DNA from: an uncultured Alcanivorax sp.
GTDB lineage: Bacteria; Pseudomonadota; Gammaproteobacteria; Pseudomonadales; Alcanivoracaceae
Reading direction: 5' to 3'
Assembly: GCA_913055795.1 (NCBI GenBank)
Contig: CAJXLA010000012.1
Location: 1-39,734 of the forward strand
DNA: 39,734 nt
The number at the start of each line of letters is the position of its first letter. Within the stretch, counting starts at the first letter, position 1. Of the stretch, positions 28,624-37,629 are shown piece by piece. The position numbers and the translations under genes were made by a program. Under the pieces are notes generated by a model that searched no databases, was not told the origin of the DNA, and saw only the letters and a program-made list of their open reading frames with translations.

Positions 28624-29004
28624 TCAGAAGTTCGAAATCAGCTTGTTCTCCCGGCCCATTGCCGAGTCGCGACGCTGCATGAAGAGCTCATCCACCTCAT
28701 AACCCATGGTTTCGCCCGCCAGCTTCAGGTGAATCTCCACTTCCTCGACGCGACCCTGGAAGTTCAACCGCACCACGCCGGACAGCAGCGCGCTTTCCTG
28801 ACTGCCCGCATCCACGCTGTCCACGCTCGTGACATGCTCGCCCGCGTCATCCCGGTGGCGGATCACCAGTTCCATGTGTCCGCCCACGCCGGTGAGCCGG
28901 ACCCAGGACGCCATATTGAATTCCGACGCCCAGTTGCGGGCATTCGCCGGACGTCCCTCGGCCCAGATGCGCTGCGGGACGCGCGCAAGGCGCTGCTCAT
29001 TCAT
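28624..29004 (-). CDS. Conserved hypothetical protein
   Basis: This 126-residue soluble protein has no recognised family. The sequence MNEQRLARVPQRIWAEGRP leads into a beta-rich part with HMELVIRHRDD and GVVRLNFQGRVEEVEIHLKLAGE, then EVDELFMQRR at the end. AGGAG lies 7 nt before the ATG at 29004. It has no signal peptide. A longer frame from 29028 lacks a ribosome site. Confidence 0.65.
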   Translation of the reverse strand: MNEQRLARVPQRIWAEGRPANARNWASEFNMASWVRLTGVGGHMELVIRHRDDAGEHVTSVDSVDAGSQESALLSGVVRLNFQGRVEEVEIHLKLAGETMGYEVDELFMQRRDSAMGRENKLISNF

Positions 29005-29260
29005 GGCCGTACTCCTGCTTGATTCCATGCAGGCAGTCTAGAAGCGCAGGCAAGGTTACGCCGTGCGTCATTTGGCCGGGCTTCATTGATATTCATCACA
29101 GCTTGACAAGAAAGGCTGGCACCAAAGTGCTAGTCACCATTAATTCCATTCTTTGCTTGTCTTGTTGTTGAACAATATCGTCTCGACTCGGAACCCTGCT
29201 GAGTATGCTTCCCAACGTCCGATCACGGAATTCATTCACCACGGCAAACAGGTTGAAATC

Positions 29261-29692
29261 ATGGGTGAGCTGAAGAATCTGCGCGAACAACAGGAAAATC
29301 TGGTTTCCAAGGCACGTGAAACCAACCGCAAGCTGTACCTCGCCGGTCTGGGCGCTTACAGCAAGGCGGAAAACTCCTCCTCGGAGTTGTTGGACAAGTA
29401 TGTACAGACCGGTAGTGACAAGCTGGGCGAGAAGGCCGAAGGCAAGCCCAAAGCCCTGCTGGCCGGTCGGGGTCTGGTGGAAGCCGCACGCGAAGCGGTG
29501 GACAACGCGCCCTCCAAGCGCGAAGAACTGTACAACCGCTTCGTAAAAGTGGGCAGTGAAAAGCGCGGCGAGCAGGCCGAGTCCACCAACGAGTATCTCC
29601 TGGCCGGCCTCGGCGCCGTGGCCACCGCGCGCGAGGAAGGCGAGAAGTTCATCAACGAGCTGATCTCCGCCGGCGAGCAGCAGCGCGGCTGA
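29261..29692 (+). CDS. Phasin-like polyhydroxyalkanoate granule-associated protein
   Basis: This is a 143-residue helical protein with charged amphipathic repeats. The segment RKLYLAGLGAYSKA matches the granule-associated phasin family (PhaF/PhaI-like N-terminus). The motif is partly duplicated later as EYLLAGLGAVATA, suggesting an internal repeat of about 75 residues. Such proteins coat PHA granules. No PHA synthase is in the window. A weak AGGTTGA site precedes ATG 29261, and an intrinsic terminator follows at 29728-29751. Confidence 0.8.
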   Translation: MGELKNLREQQENLVSKARETNRKLYLAGLGAYSKAENSSSELLDKYVQTGSDKLGEKAEGKPKALLAGRGLVEAAREAVDNAPSKREELYNRFVKVGSEKRGEQAESTNEYLLAGLGAVATAREEGEKFINELISAGEQQRG

Positions 29693-29727
29693 TTGCCCAC
29701 CACCGAGGCACTATAGCTGTCGATTCA

Positions 29728-29751
29728 GGGCCCGTTGCGACGGGCCCTTTT
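29728..29751 (+). terminator. Rho-independent terminator after the phasin gene
   Basis: GGGCCCGT and ACGGGCCC form an 8-bp stem with a 4-nt loop, followed by TTTT. It lies 35 bp after the stop codon. Confidence 0.85.
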
Positions 29752-29872
29752 CGTTCCCTCCCGCCTGGCAGGGTTTTCAACAGCCCGCTAACCGGCCGCC
29801 ATCGGTTTCATGGTCCCCGGCCAGCGCAACCATGTACCATGGTGCGCAACCCCATACTGCGGAATCTGGTTC

Positions 29873-31216
29873 ATGACCCGAAAACCCCGACGTCGTCCCA
29901 CCACCCAGACCGGGCGCTTCATGCGCCTGACCGGCATGACCGCCTCCCTGGCCACCCGTGTGGCCGGACAGCGCGTGCGCGGCAGCTTTCAGTCCGACGC
30001 CGACCGCAACCAGGCCCGGGAAGAGCTCATGCGCGACGTCGGTCAGGAAGTCGCCGCTACCCTGGGTGAAATGAAGGGCGCGGTCATGAAGGTGGGCCAG
30101 GTCGCTTCACAGATGCAGGACATCCTGCCGGACGAGGTGTCCGAGGCATTGAGCGTGCTGCAGAAAGCCTCCACGCCCATGCCCTTTTCCGTGATCCGCA
30201 AGCAATTGCGCCAGGAACTGGGTGACGAACCCGAAAACCTGTTCGCCCGTTTTGACGAGGAACCTTTCGCCGCGGCCTCTATCGGACAAGTGCACCGGGC
30301 ACAACTCAACGATGGCACGGAAGTGGCCGTGAAGGTGCAGTACCCGGCGGTCAAGGAATCCATTAATTCGGACATGCGCCACCTGCGGCGCATCCTGCGC
30401 CTGGGCGGCCTGCTCAAGGTGGACGCCGACACCCTGGATGCCATCTTCGACGAAATCCGCCAGCAACTGGCGGAGGAACTGGATTACGAACAGGAAGCGG
30501 CCCATCTGACCGAATTCCGTCGTTTCCATCAGCATCAGCCCTGGCTCATCATCCCCGAGGTGATCGAAGAACGCAGCACGGACAAGGTGCTCACCCTCAC
30601 CTATGAAAGCGGCGACGACCTGGACACCGTGGCGACCAGCGAGCGTTATGATCAAGCCACGCGCAATCGGCTCGGTCAGCGCCTGTTTGATGCCATCAGT
30701 GAACAGATCTTCTCCCACCGCGCACTGCACGGCGACCCCCATCCGGGCAACTTCGCCTTCCGCCCCGACGGCTCGCTGATCATCTATGATTTTGGCGCCA
30801 TCAAACGCATCCCGGACGAAGACGCCGTGATTTTCCGGCGGCTTATGCGTGCGGCGCTGGACCGGGACTTCAACGCGCTGGAAGAGGCCCTCAGGGCCCT
30901 GGGCATTCGCAAGGAAGGTGGCCCGGAGGTGGAATCAGAATTCTACGCGGGCTGGGTGGATCTGCTCATGCCCGTGTTCGGCGAAGAGCCCTTCGACTTC
31001 GCGGATTCACGGCTGCATATTCACCTGGCGCAGAAGACCCGCTCCACACCCTGGCGCTATCTGGAATCCTTCCAGCCCTCGCCCCGGACCCTGTTGATTG
31101 ATCGCGTGCTGGGCGGGCATTACTGGACCCTGAAGAAACTGGGCGTTCACGTCGGCTTCCGCGCGCAGCTGGAACACCACCTTCAGGCCGACCATCCGCC
31201 ACAAAACGACGACTGA
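29873..31216 (+). CDS. ABC1/AarF (UbiB-family) atypical kinase
   Basis: The 447-residue protein carries the family hallmarks: KVGQ (residues 73-76) in the N-terminal extension, the Ala-rich loop AAASIGQVH, VAVKVQYP with the ATP-binding Lys, HGDPHPGN (catalytic Asp288) and YDFGAIK (metal-binding Asp). UbiB-like proteins support ubiquinone synthesis and lipid handling by ATP hydrolysis. It lacks the C-terminal transmembrane pair of canonical UbiB, so it is a soluble paralog rather than ubiB itself. The ATG at 29873 is chosen because the frame upstream is low-quality. It stands alone between the terminator and the kinase gene. Confidence 0.88.
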   Translation: MTRKPRRRPTTQTGRFMRLTGMTASLATRVAGQRVRGSFQSDADRNQAREELMRDVGQEVAATLGEMKGAVMKVGQVASQMQDILPDEVSEALSVLQKASTPMPFSVIRKQLRQELGDEPENLFARFDEEPFAAASIGQVHRAQLNDGTEVAVKVQYPAVKESINSDMRHLRRILRLGGLLKVDADTLDAIFDEIRQQLAEELDYEQEAAHLTEFRRFHQHQPWLIIPEVIEERSTDKVLTLTYESGDDLDTVATSERYDQATRNRLGQRLFDAISEQIFSHRALHGDPHPGNFAFRPDGSLIIYDFGAIKRIPDEDAVIFRRLMRAALDRDFNALEEALRALGIRKEGGPEVESEFYAGWVDLLMPVFGEEPFDFADSRLHIHLAQKTRSTPWRYLESFQPSPRTLLIDRVLGGHYWTLKKLGVHVGFRAQLEHHLQADHPPQNDD

Positions 31217-31318
31217 CCCCGCGGCGCTTGGTAGCCAGCGCGCTTCCGGCGTAACATGATGAATAAGTTCATCGGTTCACAATGCCCCGCTTGGCGGCAT
31301 GGTCAACGGAGACAGGCC

Positions 31319-33748
31319 ATGGAGGCCCGGTCGGCATATTCCTACATCCTGCTCGGCCTCGTGCTGCTTTGCCTGAACCCCGGGGTTCGGGCGGACGTGG
31401 TCTCGCTGGAGCCTTCCATGGAAAGGCGCTCGGTGGCGCAGCACATGCGCTACCTGGCGGCGGACGAGGAGCTGACCGCGGCTCAGGCGCTGGAAGAGCT
31501 TCGTCATGACGGTCAGCCGGTTGAAGATTCCTTCCCCTATTTCGGCTTTACCGAGACGCCCATGTGGTTTCTGCTGGAGCTTCAGGCTCCGGCGCAAGCG
31601 TCGCAGTGGTTTCTGGAAGTCTCCCAGCCGTTTACCGATCAGGTAACCCTGTACCGCTTCAACGACGACAACCAGGTTGTGGATCAGTGGCAAAGCGGCG
31701 AGAGCCTGAGCCGGGACGAAAGGCCCATTCGCCATCCCCACATTGTCTTCCCGCTCACACTCACCGAGCAGGAAAAAACCCGGCTGCTGCTGCGCGTGGA
31801 AACCGACAACATACTGGATATGCCCGCGACCCTTTACTCCCCCGAGGGTTTTCGCCGCCATCAGGCGGGCAGCAATCTCGCATCGGGTCTCTATTTCGGC
31901 ATTATCGCCATCATGTGCCTGTACAACCTGATGATCTTCTTCTCCATCCGGGATCGAAGCTATCTGTTCTATGTGTTGTACCTGGGCACTTTCGGTTTGA
32001 TGGTTCTGCACCGCCAGGGACTGGGATTGCAGTGGCTATGGCCGGACGCGGCCTGGTGGAATCACCACGCGCACCCGGTGTTGCTCTTGTTGGCACTGAG
32101 CTTCTCCACACTTTTCGCGAACTCGTTTCTGGGCCTGCACCACAGCAAGCCGCGCATGGCCCGCGTTATCCGGAGCATGGCGGTCGTTTTCATGGTAGCC
32201 GCGCCCCTGGCCCTGCTCAACGTCCGGTTCGGCATGCGTATGGGCTCTTATGTGCTGCTGCCCTGGACGCTGTTGATCATGGGCATGGCTTTGTGGCGCA
32301 TTCGTGAGGGCTTTGTCTCGGCACGTTATTTTCTCGCCGCCTATTTCGCGGTGGGGCTGGTAGCGCTGTCGTTCTGGTTACGCTCGGTGGGTATTATCGG
32401 GAGCAGTCAGTTCCTTGAGTATTCGTTGCAGTTCGCCACGGCCCTGGAGGCGCTGCTGCTGTCCTTCGCCCTGGCCCATCGCATGACCGCGCTCAAGCAG
32501 GAAAACGAGCGCATCCAGAAACAGGCCACGGAAGAACTGGAAGAAAAGGTCCATGAACGCACCCGTGAGCTGCATCAGGCGCTTAACGCGCGCAGCGAAT
32601 TTCTCGCCACCATCAGCCACGAAGTGCGCACACCGCTGAACGGCATTCTCGGCAATGTCGATCTGATCCGGGACAAGGGGCTGGACGCTGATCAGTCCCG
32701 GCATCTCCGGGTCATTGAACAATCGGGGTACACCCTGCTGCATCTGATCAATGATGTGCTGGATTACGCCAAGATCGAGGCGGGGCGCATGGAACTGGAG
32801 CACCACAGCTTCGACTTGGGGGCCCTGGCCCATGACTGCATTCAACTGTTTGAACAGAAAGCGAGAGAAAACCGGGTCGAGCTGGCCCTGGAGATCATCG
32901 ATGGCGACGAGAAACCCGTGCGCGGGGATTCGCTGCGGCTGCGCCAGATCCTGAGCAATCTGATCAGCAACGCCATCAAATTCACCCTGGATGGCGAAGT
33001 CCGGGTCCGGGTTCGTCATGAAACACAGAACAGGGACTATGTCCTGTTCGAAGTCATCGACACGGGCACGGGCATTGATCGTGACCGCTCGGCCCGACTG
33101 TTCGAGCACTTCTATCAGCTCGATGCGTCCACCAGCCGCCGCCAGGGCGGCACCGGGCTGGGGCTGGCCATCTCCCGGCAGCTGGTGGAACTCATGGGCG
33201 GGGAAATCGGCGTCGACAGCGAACCGGGCAAGGGTTCGCGGTTCTGGTTCCGCGCGCCCCTGCCGCCGGCCGAGCGCGTCGAGATCTACAGTGGCGACAC
33301 GCCGGAATCCGTCGAGGCTTATACGCCGGCCCGGGTCCTCGTAGTCGACGACAACCATACCAATCTGATGGTGGCACAGGGGCAGTGTCAGAAACTCGGA
33401 CACGAGGTGATCACGGCGGAATCGGGCACCGAAGCGATCGCGGTGCTGCTGGGCACCGCCCGCATGCCGGACGTGCTTCTCATGGACTGCGAAATGCCGG
33501 AGATGGACGGTTTTGAAGCCACAGCGGAAATCCGGCGTCTGCAGGCGGAGGGCCGGATACCGGAGATCCCCGTGGTGGCGCTGACCGCGCACGCGGTACC
33601 GGACAAGATCCGCGCCTGCCACAACGCCGGCATGGTCAGCCATATCGCCAAGCCCGTGAGCCGACAGAAACTGGGCCGCGAAATCGAACGCGCTCTTCCC
33701 AGGGATGCCGGTACATCGAACAATTCCATGCACACGCGAGCCGGCTGA
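31319..33748 (+). CDS. Hybrid sensor histidine kinase with 7TMR-DISM sensor
   Basis: This 809-residue membrane kinase has a signal peptide, an extracytoplasmic DISMED2-like sensory domain (about 30-185), seven transmembrane helices (about 190-390) and a coiled-coil linker. The HisKA domain has [11 protein letters not shown] (phospho-His434). The HATPase domain has [16 protein letters not shown] and [12 protein letters not shown]-terminal receiver domain has VVDD (Asp677-678), the phospho-Asp723 in [12 protein letters not shown], and KP. It has no output domain and no adjacent DNA-binding regulator, so the phosphorelay probably continues through an HPt elsewhere. DISM sensors often respond to carbohydrates or surface signals. 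GGAG lies 8 nt before the ATG. Confidence 0.93.
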   Translation: MEARSAYSYILLGLVLLCLNPGVRADVVSLEPSMERRSVAQHMRYLAADEELTAAQALEELRHDGQPVEDSFPYFGFTETPMWFLLELQAPAQASQWFLEVSQPFTDQVTLYRFNDDNQVVDQWQSGESLSRDERPIRHPHIVFPLTLTEQEKTRLLLRVETDNILDMPATLYSPEGFRRHQAGSNLASGLYFGIIAIMCLYNLMIFFSIRDRSYLFYVLYLGTFGLMVLHRQGLGLQWLWPDAAWWNHHAHPVLLLLALSFSTLFANSFLGLHHSKPRMARVIRSMAVVFMVAAPLALLNVRFGMRMGSYVLLPWTLLIMGMALWRIREGFVSARYFLAAYFAVGLVALSFWLRSVGIIGSSQFLEYSLQFATALEALLLSFALAHRMTALKQENERIQKQATEELEEKVHERTRELHQALNARSEFLATISHEVRTPLNGILGNVDLIRDKGLDADQSRHLRVIEQSGYTLLHLINDVLDYAKIEAGRMELEHHSFDLGALAHDCIQLFEQKARENRVELALEIIDGDEKPVRGDSLRLRQILSNLISNAIKFTLDGEVRVRVRHETQNRDYVLFEVIDTGTGIDRDRSARLFEHFYQLDASTSRRQGGTGLGLAISRQLVELMGGEIGVDSEPGKGSRFWFRAPLPPAERVEIYSGDTPESVEAYTPARVLVVDDNHTNLMVAQGQCQKLGHEVITAESGTEAIAVLLGTARMPDVLLMDCEMPEMDGFEATAEIRRLQAEGRIPEIPVVALTAHAVPDKIRACHNAGMVSHIAKPVSRQKLGREIERALPRDAGTSNNSMHTRAG

Positions 33749-33783
33749 ACGCCGATATCTTCGCTCGCCCGAATGGAGACCCA

Positions 33784-34452
33784 ATGAACCCCGATTATCA
33801 GGCCGTTTTCTGGGATTTCGGTGGTGTCTTGACGGAAAGCCCCTTTGAGGCCTTTGCCCGGTATGAGCGTGAGCAGGGTCTGCCCCGGGACTTTCTGCGC
33901 GGCACCAACGCGATCAATCCGCACACCAATGCCTGGGCCCGTTTCGAGCGCGGCGAAATCGACTGCCAAACCTTTGACGAGCTTTTCCGCGCGGAAACCC
34001 GGGCCCGGGGCTATCCGGTTAACGGTCGTGAGCTATTGCCCCTGCTGGCGGGCGAACTCCGCGTCGACATGGTGCGGGTGCTGGACGAAGTACGCAGGCA
34101 CTACCTGGTGGCCTGCCTGACCAACAACAGTCCCTCGGGCACGGGCGCGGGCATGAGCCGGGACCCGGAACACGCCCGGACCGTCGAGGAGGTGATGCAA
34201 CGTTTTGTCTTCGTCCTGGAGAGCAGCCAGACGGGCGTGCGCAAACCGGAACCCGCCTTTTATGAACAGGCTTGCGAGCTGGCGGGCGTCGACCCCCGGG
34301 ATGTGGTTTATCTGGATGATCTCGGGCTCAACCTCAAACCCGCGCGGGAACTGGGCATGACCACCATCAAGGTGAACGCGCCGGAACAGGCCGTGACAGC
34401 GCTGGCAGAAACACTGCAGTTGCCGTTGCTCGCCGCGCTGAACGAAGGCTGA
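33784..34452 (+). CDS. HAD-superfamily hydrolase
   Basis: The 222-residue protein opens with FWDFGGVL, where the nucleophilic Asp is kept but the second Asp is Gly. TNNS follows as motif II, RKPEPAFYEQ as motif III and VVYLDDLGLNL as motif IV. The DFGGV form is usual in the epoxide-hydrolase-N-terminal-like and haloacid-dehalogenase-like branch, so phosphatase activity is not assured. GGAG lies just before the ATG. It follows the kinase by 35 bp but may be independent. Confidence 0.85.
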   Translation: MNPDYQAVFWDFGGVLTESPFEAFARYEREQGLPRDFLRGTNAINPHTNAWARFERGEIDCQTFDELFRAETRARGYPVNGRELLPLLAGELRVDMVRVLDEVRRHYLVACLTNNSPSGTGAGMSRDPEHARTVEEVMQRFVFVLESSQTGVRKPEPAFYEQACELAGVDPRDVVYLDDLGLNLKPARELGMTTIKVNAPEQAVTALAETLQLPLLAALNEG

Positions 34453-34468
34453 CGCCGAAGCGCGTCAG
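34449..34468. terminator. Hairpin between convergent genes
   Basis: CTGACGC and GCGTCAG form a perfect 7-bp stem with a 6-nt loop that covers the two stop codons of the convergent HAD and ABM-domain genes. It has no T-run, so it is at best a weak bidirectional terminator. Confidence 0.35.
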
Positions 34469-34839
34469 TGGACCACCACATTGTCCGCCAGATGAACGCG
34501 GCTCGGCTCGGCGCTTTCGTCCCGGACGTCGCCGCCGGTGGCGTCACTGCTTTCCGCGCGCACATCAAAGCGCTCGGAAATAACCTGGCCGTCAATGTAA
34601 TCGGGAATTACGTCCAGGAAGGCGTCCACATGATCCGAGGCGAAATGGTTCTCCAGCGCTTCCAGCGACGACCATTGCTGCCACAGCACCACGGTGTCCG
34701 GGTCCTCGACGCTGAGATAAACCTCATAGGCCAGACAGCCCGATTCCCGGCGTGAGCTGTCCGCCATCTCCCGGATCAGCGCCACCGCTTCCTCGCGGTC
34801 TTCCCGGTCCAGCGGAATGGTTCCCTTGACGATGATCAT
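34465..34839 (-). CDS. Antibiotic-biosynthesis-monooxygenase (ABM) domain protein
   Basis: The 124 residues begin MIIVKGTIPL and carry the dimeric ferredoxin-like fold with RRESGCLAYEVYLS, WQQWSSLEALENHFAS and HVDAFL. Many small ABM proteins are YgiN-like quinol monooxygenases, while others have no known reaction. A 25-residue polar tail follows. GGGAG precedes the ATG. It is last in a minus-strand run after the dienelactone hydrolase-like gene. Confidence 0.85.
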   Translation of the reverse strand: MIIVKGTIPLDREDREEAVALIREMADSSRRESGCLAYEVYLSVEDPDTVVLWQQWSSLEALENHFASDHVDAFLDVIPDYIDGQVISERFDVRAESSDATGGDVRDESAEPSRVHLADNVVVH

Positions 34840-34898
34840 AACGCTCCCGGATCGACTGGAAAAAAGGCGCGGCACGATAACACGAAGTACCGGATGAA

Positions 34899-35687
34899 TC
34901 AGCCGTTCGGCGTCAGTTGTTCGCGGAAGAAGGCCAGCACACGTTCCAGGGCTGCCCGTGTCGGATGCCCGGCCTCGTCCACCAGATCCCTGGTCAAAAC
35001 CGAGTGGGCCGTGATGGCATTCCCATGCGGATTGCCCCGGGACGAGTCGATTTCCACGCCCTCGAACTGGTCCCCGAGTTCCTCGCGCAAACGCTCGAAA
35101 CGGGCTGCGGGACAAGCCGGATCGGCGCTGAAACGCAGGCCCAGCACGCGCAGATCCTCTTCGCGAGCCCGGCGCCTGACCTCGGCCAGATCCGCGGGAT
35201 CAAGATGCAGCGCGCGCCGCAGCCGCGCATTGACCGGAAAGGGCAGCGAGGGCTGGCTCAAAACCGGTGCGTCCACGCTCGCATCTGCGGCCAGGGCCAG
35301 CGCAAAGTTGCCCGTAAGGCACATGCCCAGCGCCCCCACCGGACCACCGGTCTGCTCCTGGGCGGCGCGGCAGAGTCCACGCAGGAAATCCACCACGGGC
35401 GAGCTGCCGTTGGCCTCGAAGACCGCGAATTCGCGCCGGATACAGGCGCGCAGAATCCGGGAACCGGCATAGGCGCCGGAGAACCGGCGTCCGGGTGTGC
35501 CGAACAGCGACGGCAGGAAGACCGTGAAACCGGCATCGGCGACCCGCTGCGCGAACCGGCTTACCTCGGGCGTGATGCCCGGCACCTCGTGGATGATGAC
35601 CACGCCGGGCCCGGAACCGGCGCGCAGCACCGGATAGGTATAGCCCGCATGGCTGAACTCGTAGCACTCGAAGCCGTCCAGCATCAT
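34899..35687 (-). CDS. Dienelactone hydrolase family protein
   Basis: The 262-residue alpha/beta hydrolase has a Cys nucleophile in GMCLTG (C123), the partner Glu in IIHEVPG (E34) and a late NPHGNAITAHS with the catalytic His. These are the dienelactone hydrolase features, though the true substrate is unknown. GGAGG lies 4 nt before the double ATG. The nitroreductase gene lies 19 bp upstream, so the two are likely cotranscribed. Confidence 0.88.
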   Translation of the reverse strand: MMLDGFECYEFSHAGYTYPVLRAGSGPGVVIIHEVPGITPEVSRFAQRVADAGFTVFLPSLFGTPGRRFSGAYAGSRILRACIRREFAVFEANGSSPVVDFLRGLCRAAQEQTGGPVGALGMCLTGNFALALAADASVDAPVLSQPSLPFPVNARLRRALHLDPADLAEVRRRAREEDLRVLGLRFSADPACPAARFERLREELGDQFEGVEIDSSRGNPHGNAITAHSVLTRDLVDEAGHPTRAALERVLAFFREQLTPNG

Positions 35688-35706
35688 TACGCCTCCGGTG
35701 TTGCCT

Positions 35707-36390
35707 TCAGAGCTTGTCCCGGAAAATCACACTCTCGCTCAGCGGTGCCCGACCCACCCGGGTCTGGTTGGCGGCTACATCCGGATCCTCAAAACCAAAG
35801 CTCATGCCGCAGAGAATGGCCGTCGACTCCGGCTCGCCGAAGACCGCGCGCACATCATCCGGATAATAGCGCATGCTGCCCTGGGCACAGGCGCCGATGC
35901 CATAAGCCGCCATGGTCAGCCACAGCGATTGCAGGTACATGCCCACATCCAGGGCCACCGTGACCCCGAAATCGCGCTCCATGCCGAAAAACGCCACATG
36001 AGGCGCATCAAAGAGTTCGAAATTGCGCAGACTGGCCCGCGCCCGGCCTTCCTTGTCGTCCCGGGTGATGCCCATGTTCTGGTAGAGCTCCACGGCACAG
36101 TCCACCTGACGTTGCCGGTAGACGCCCTCGAAGCGGGGCAGTTCGTCGTAGTCCGGACGCACCGGCTCGCCCGTGCTGGCACGCTCGACCATGCGCCGAC
36201 GCAGCTCGTCACGGACCTCACCCGAGGCCACGAACACCTTCCAGGGCTGCACATTGCAATTGGACGGCGCCAGCTGCGCCAGCCCGAACACCTCTTCCAG
36301 CGTGGCCCGGGGCACAGGCTCGTCCTGAAAGCCCCGAACCGAGCGGCGCTCGCGCAGCGCCTGTTCCAGAGTCATATCCACTGCCGTCAT
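35707..36390 (-). CDS. Nitroreductase family flavoprotein
   Basis: This 227-residue FMN-dependent reductase has the N-terminal RRSVRGFQ phosphate-binding segment, LAPSNCNVQPWKVFVA, and the C-terminal AAYGIGACAQGSMRYYP and LCGMSFG. It may reduce nitroaromatics or quinones; the physiological substrate is unknown. AGGAG is 6 nt before ATG 36390. Confidence 0.9.
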   Translation of the reverse strand: MTAVDMTLEQALRERRSVRGFQDEPVPRATLEEVFGLAQLAPSNCNVQPWKVFVASGEVRDELRRRMVERASTGEPVRPDYDELPRFEGVYRQRQVDCAVELYQNMGITRDDKEGRARASLRNFELFDAPHVAFFGMERDFGVTVALDVGMYLQSLWLTMAAYGIGACAQGSMRYYPDDVRAVFGEPESTAILCGMSFGFEDPDVAANQTRVGRAPLSESVIFRDKL

Positions 36391-36421
36391 GATCGCTCCT
36401 CGCCGAGTCACAAAGGCAGCT

Positions 36422-36443
36422 ACTATAGGGCCTGCCGAGGCCC
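36422..36443 (-). promoter_or_regulatory. Candidate -10 and operator-like palindrome before the nitroreductase gene
   Basis: On the minus strand TATAGT (36427-36422) is a good -10 box. Directly upstream, in the spacer position, is a palindrome GGGCCT-GCCG-AGGCCC (36428-36443). No good -35 is present, which would fit an activator or a redox-responsive repressor site; this is conjecture. Confidence 0.35.
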
Positions 36444-36547
36444 GGCGCATTGATGATTCCGCTCGCGCGACGCCCGGGCGTATTGAAAAAACCATTGTCT
36501 GCTCAGGCTTTCAAACCGCACCGAGCAAGAAAATCGTGAACAGGCTG

Positions 36548-36967
36548 CTATTCGTAGCTCGCCGCCAGCCGCCGGATACCGGGTTTGAGTGCACGCTCGA
36601 GCGCCTGGCTGATTAGCGGTGCCGTGCCTGCACGCGCATCCAGTTCAATGCGGTAGTCCAGCAGTGTCCCGCGGCCCTCCGGGGAAAACCGCATGACGCC
36701 ATAGTGATGGGTGATTAGCGGTACGCGGGAAACGATGCGATAACCGATGAGTTCCGGACGCCGGAATTCGGTGACCTGCTCGCGAAAGCGCAGTCCGGGC
36801 AGGCGCACTTCCCGGACCGAGCCCGTACCGTCTGGTTCGTCCTCACCGGCCCGGACCCGGACAAAGCGACCGGGCCAGAGCTCGCTCAGCGTGTCGTGCC
36901 GGCTGAAGTGCTCAAACACCGTCTCCACCGGCGCGCGAAACCATTGGCGAATCCGGATGCTCTGCAT
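36548..36967 (-). CDS. SRPBCC (START-like) family protein
   Basis: The 139-residue protein has the fold's start MQSIRIRQWFRAPVETVFEHF, the Trp-Pro segment LWPGRFVRVR, and the late GRGTLLDYRIEL with C-terminal helix LISQALERALKPGIRRLA. It probably binds a hydrophobic ligand. GGAG lies 8 nt before the ATG. It is 157 bp upstream of the nitroreductase on the same strand and divergent from the small membrane protein. Confidence 0.85.
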   Translation of the reverse strand: MQSIRIRQWFRAPVETVFEHFSRHDTLSELWPGRFVRVRAGEDEPDGTGSVREVRLPGLRFREQVTEFRRPELIGYRIVSRVPLITHHYGVMRFSPEGRGTLLDYRIELDARAGTAPLISQALERALKPGIRRLAASYE

Positions 36968-37029
36968 GAAAGGTTCTCCCCCGTTCGCGCGCAACCGTAT
37001 TATCATAAAAGCACGGAGGGGAGGTTTTC

Positions 37030-37260
37030 ATGCGCAAACTCAAAACGCTTGTATCCGGCGTGGTCATAGGCCTGCTCGCAGGGCTCTGGTTCGGCTTCAA
37101 TATCGGCAAGGGGCGCACGGTGTACGCCAATCCCTTCACCGAGCCCCAGGTGAGCGGGCAGATCGAACAGACCCGCGAGCAGGCCGTGGAGGAGTCCGGC
37201 GAGGCGCTGAAGGAAGCCGGCGACACGCTCGACGACGAAACCCCGGAAGGCGGCCGGTAG
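37030..37260 (+). CDS. Small single-pass membrane protein
   Basis: The 76-residue protein has one N-terminal hydrophobic helix (about 8-25, glycine-zipper like GVVIGLLAGLWFGF) and a polar, acidic, helical tail with Glu/Gln repeats. No family is recognised. A very strong GGAGGGGAGG ribosome site precedes ATG 37030. Confidence 0.7.
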   Translation: MRKLKTLVSGVVIGLLAGLWFGFNIGKGRTVYANPFTEPQVSGQIEQTREQAVEESGEALKEAGDTLDDETPEGGR

Positions 37261-37266
37261 CGCCGC

Positions 37267-37611
37267 TCAGGCCACCGTGCGTTCCCGTTCCGCGCTCCGT
37301 ACCGCCTGGCAGATCTCGTTGATCACCTGCGGGGGCTGCTCCGTGTGGCCCGGCGAAACATCCGAGAGACCGTAGCGCCGCGCGCAGTTGGCGCACAGCA
37401 CCAGATAGGAAACCCCCTCTTCGTCCTCCGGGTCTTCCTGCTCCACGACCAGCCACCCCTCGGCTTTCGCCTTCTGGCCGATGTCGTGATAGTAGTCCAG
37501 CCCGATGGGCCGGCCCGGCTCGAAATCAAAGGTCTCGGGGCAGCCATGACAGTTCAGCCAGATGTCATAGAGGGCGGCGGCATCATAGGGGTCACGGGGG
37601 TCGAAAGACAT
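37267..37611 (-). CDS. Hypothetical double-CXXC protein, possible zinc ribbon
   Basis: The 114-residue protein has two CXXC pairs, CHGC (C21, C24) and CANC (C73, C76), spaced as in a split zinc ribbon. An acidic middle lies between them and a C-terminal helix ends it. Function is unknown. ATG 37611 is preferred to an in-frame TTG at 37629. It converges with the small membrane protein, with 6 bp between them. Confidence 0.65.
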   Translation of the reverse strand: MSFDPRDPYDAAALYDIWLNCHGCPETFDFEPGRPIGLDYYHDIGQKAKAEGWLVVEQEDPEDEEGVSYLVLCANCARRYGLSDVSPGHTEQPPQVINEICQAVRSAERERTVA

Positions 37612-37629
37612 GTCAGCTCTCTTTTCCAA

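Noticed and set aside
29117-29131. Sigma-54-like TGGCAC...TGCT before the phasin-like gene
   Set aside because: The GG to GC distance is one base too short for a -24/-12 promoter. A TTGACA at 29103 also has no -10 at a normal distance.
29873-31216. Calling this kinase ubiB
   Set aside because: It lacks the C-terminal transmembrane helices and the ubiE-ubiJ-ubiB context; it is a paralog of the ABC1 family.
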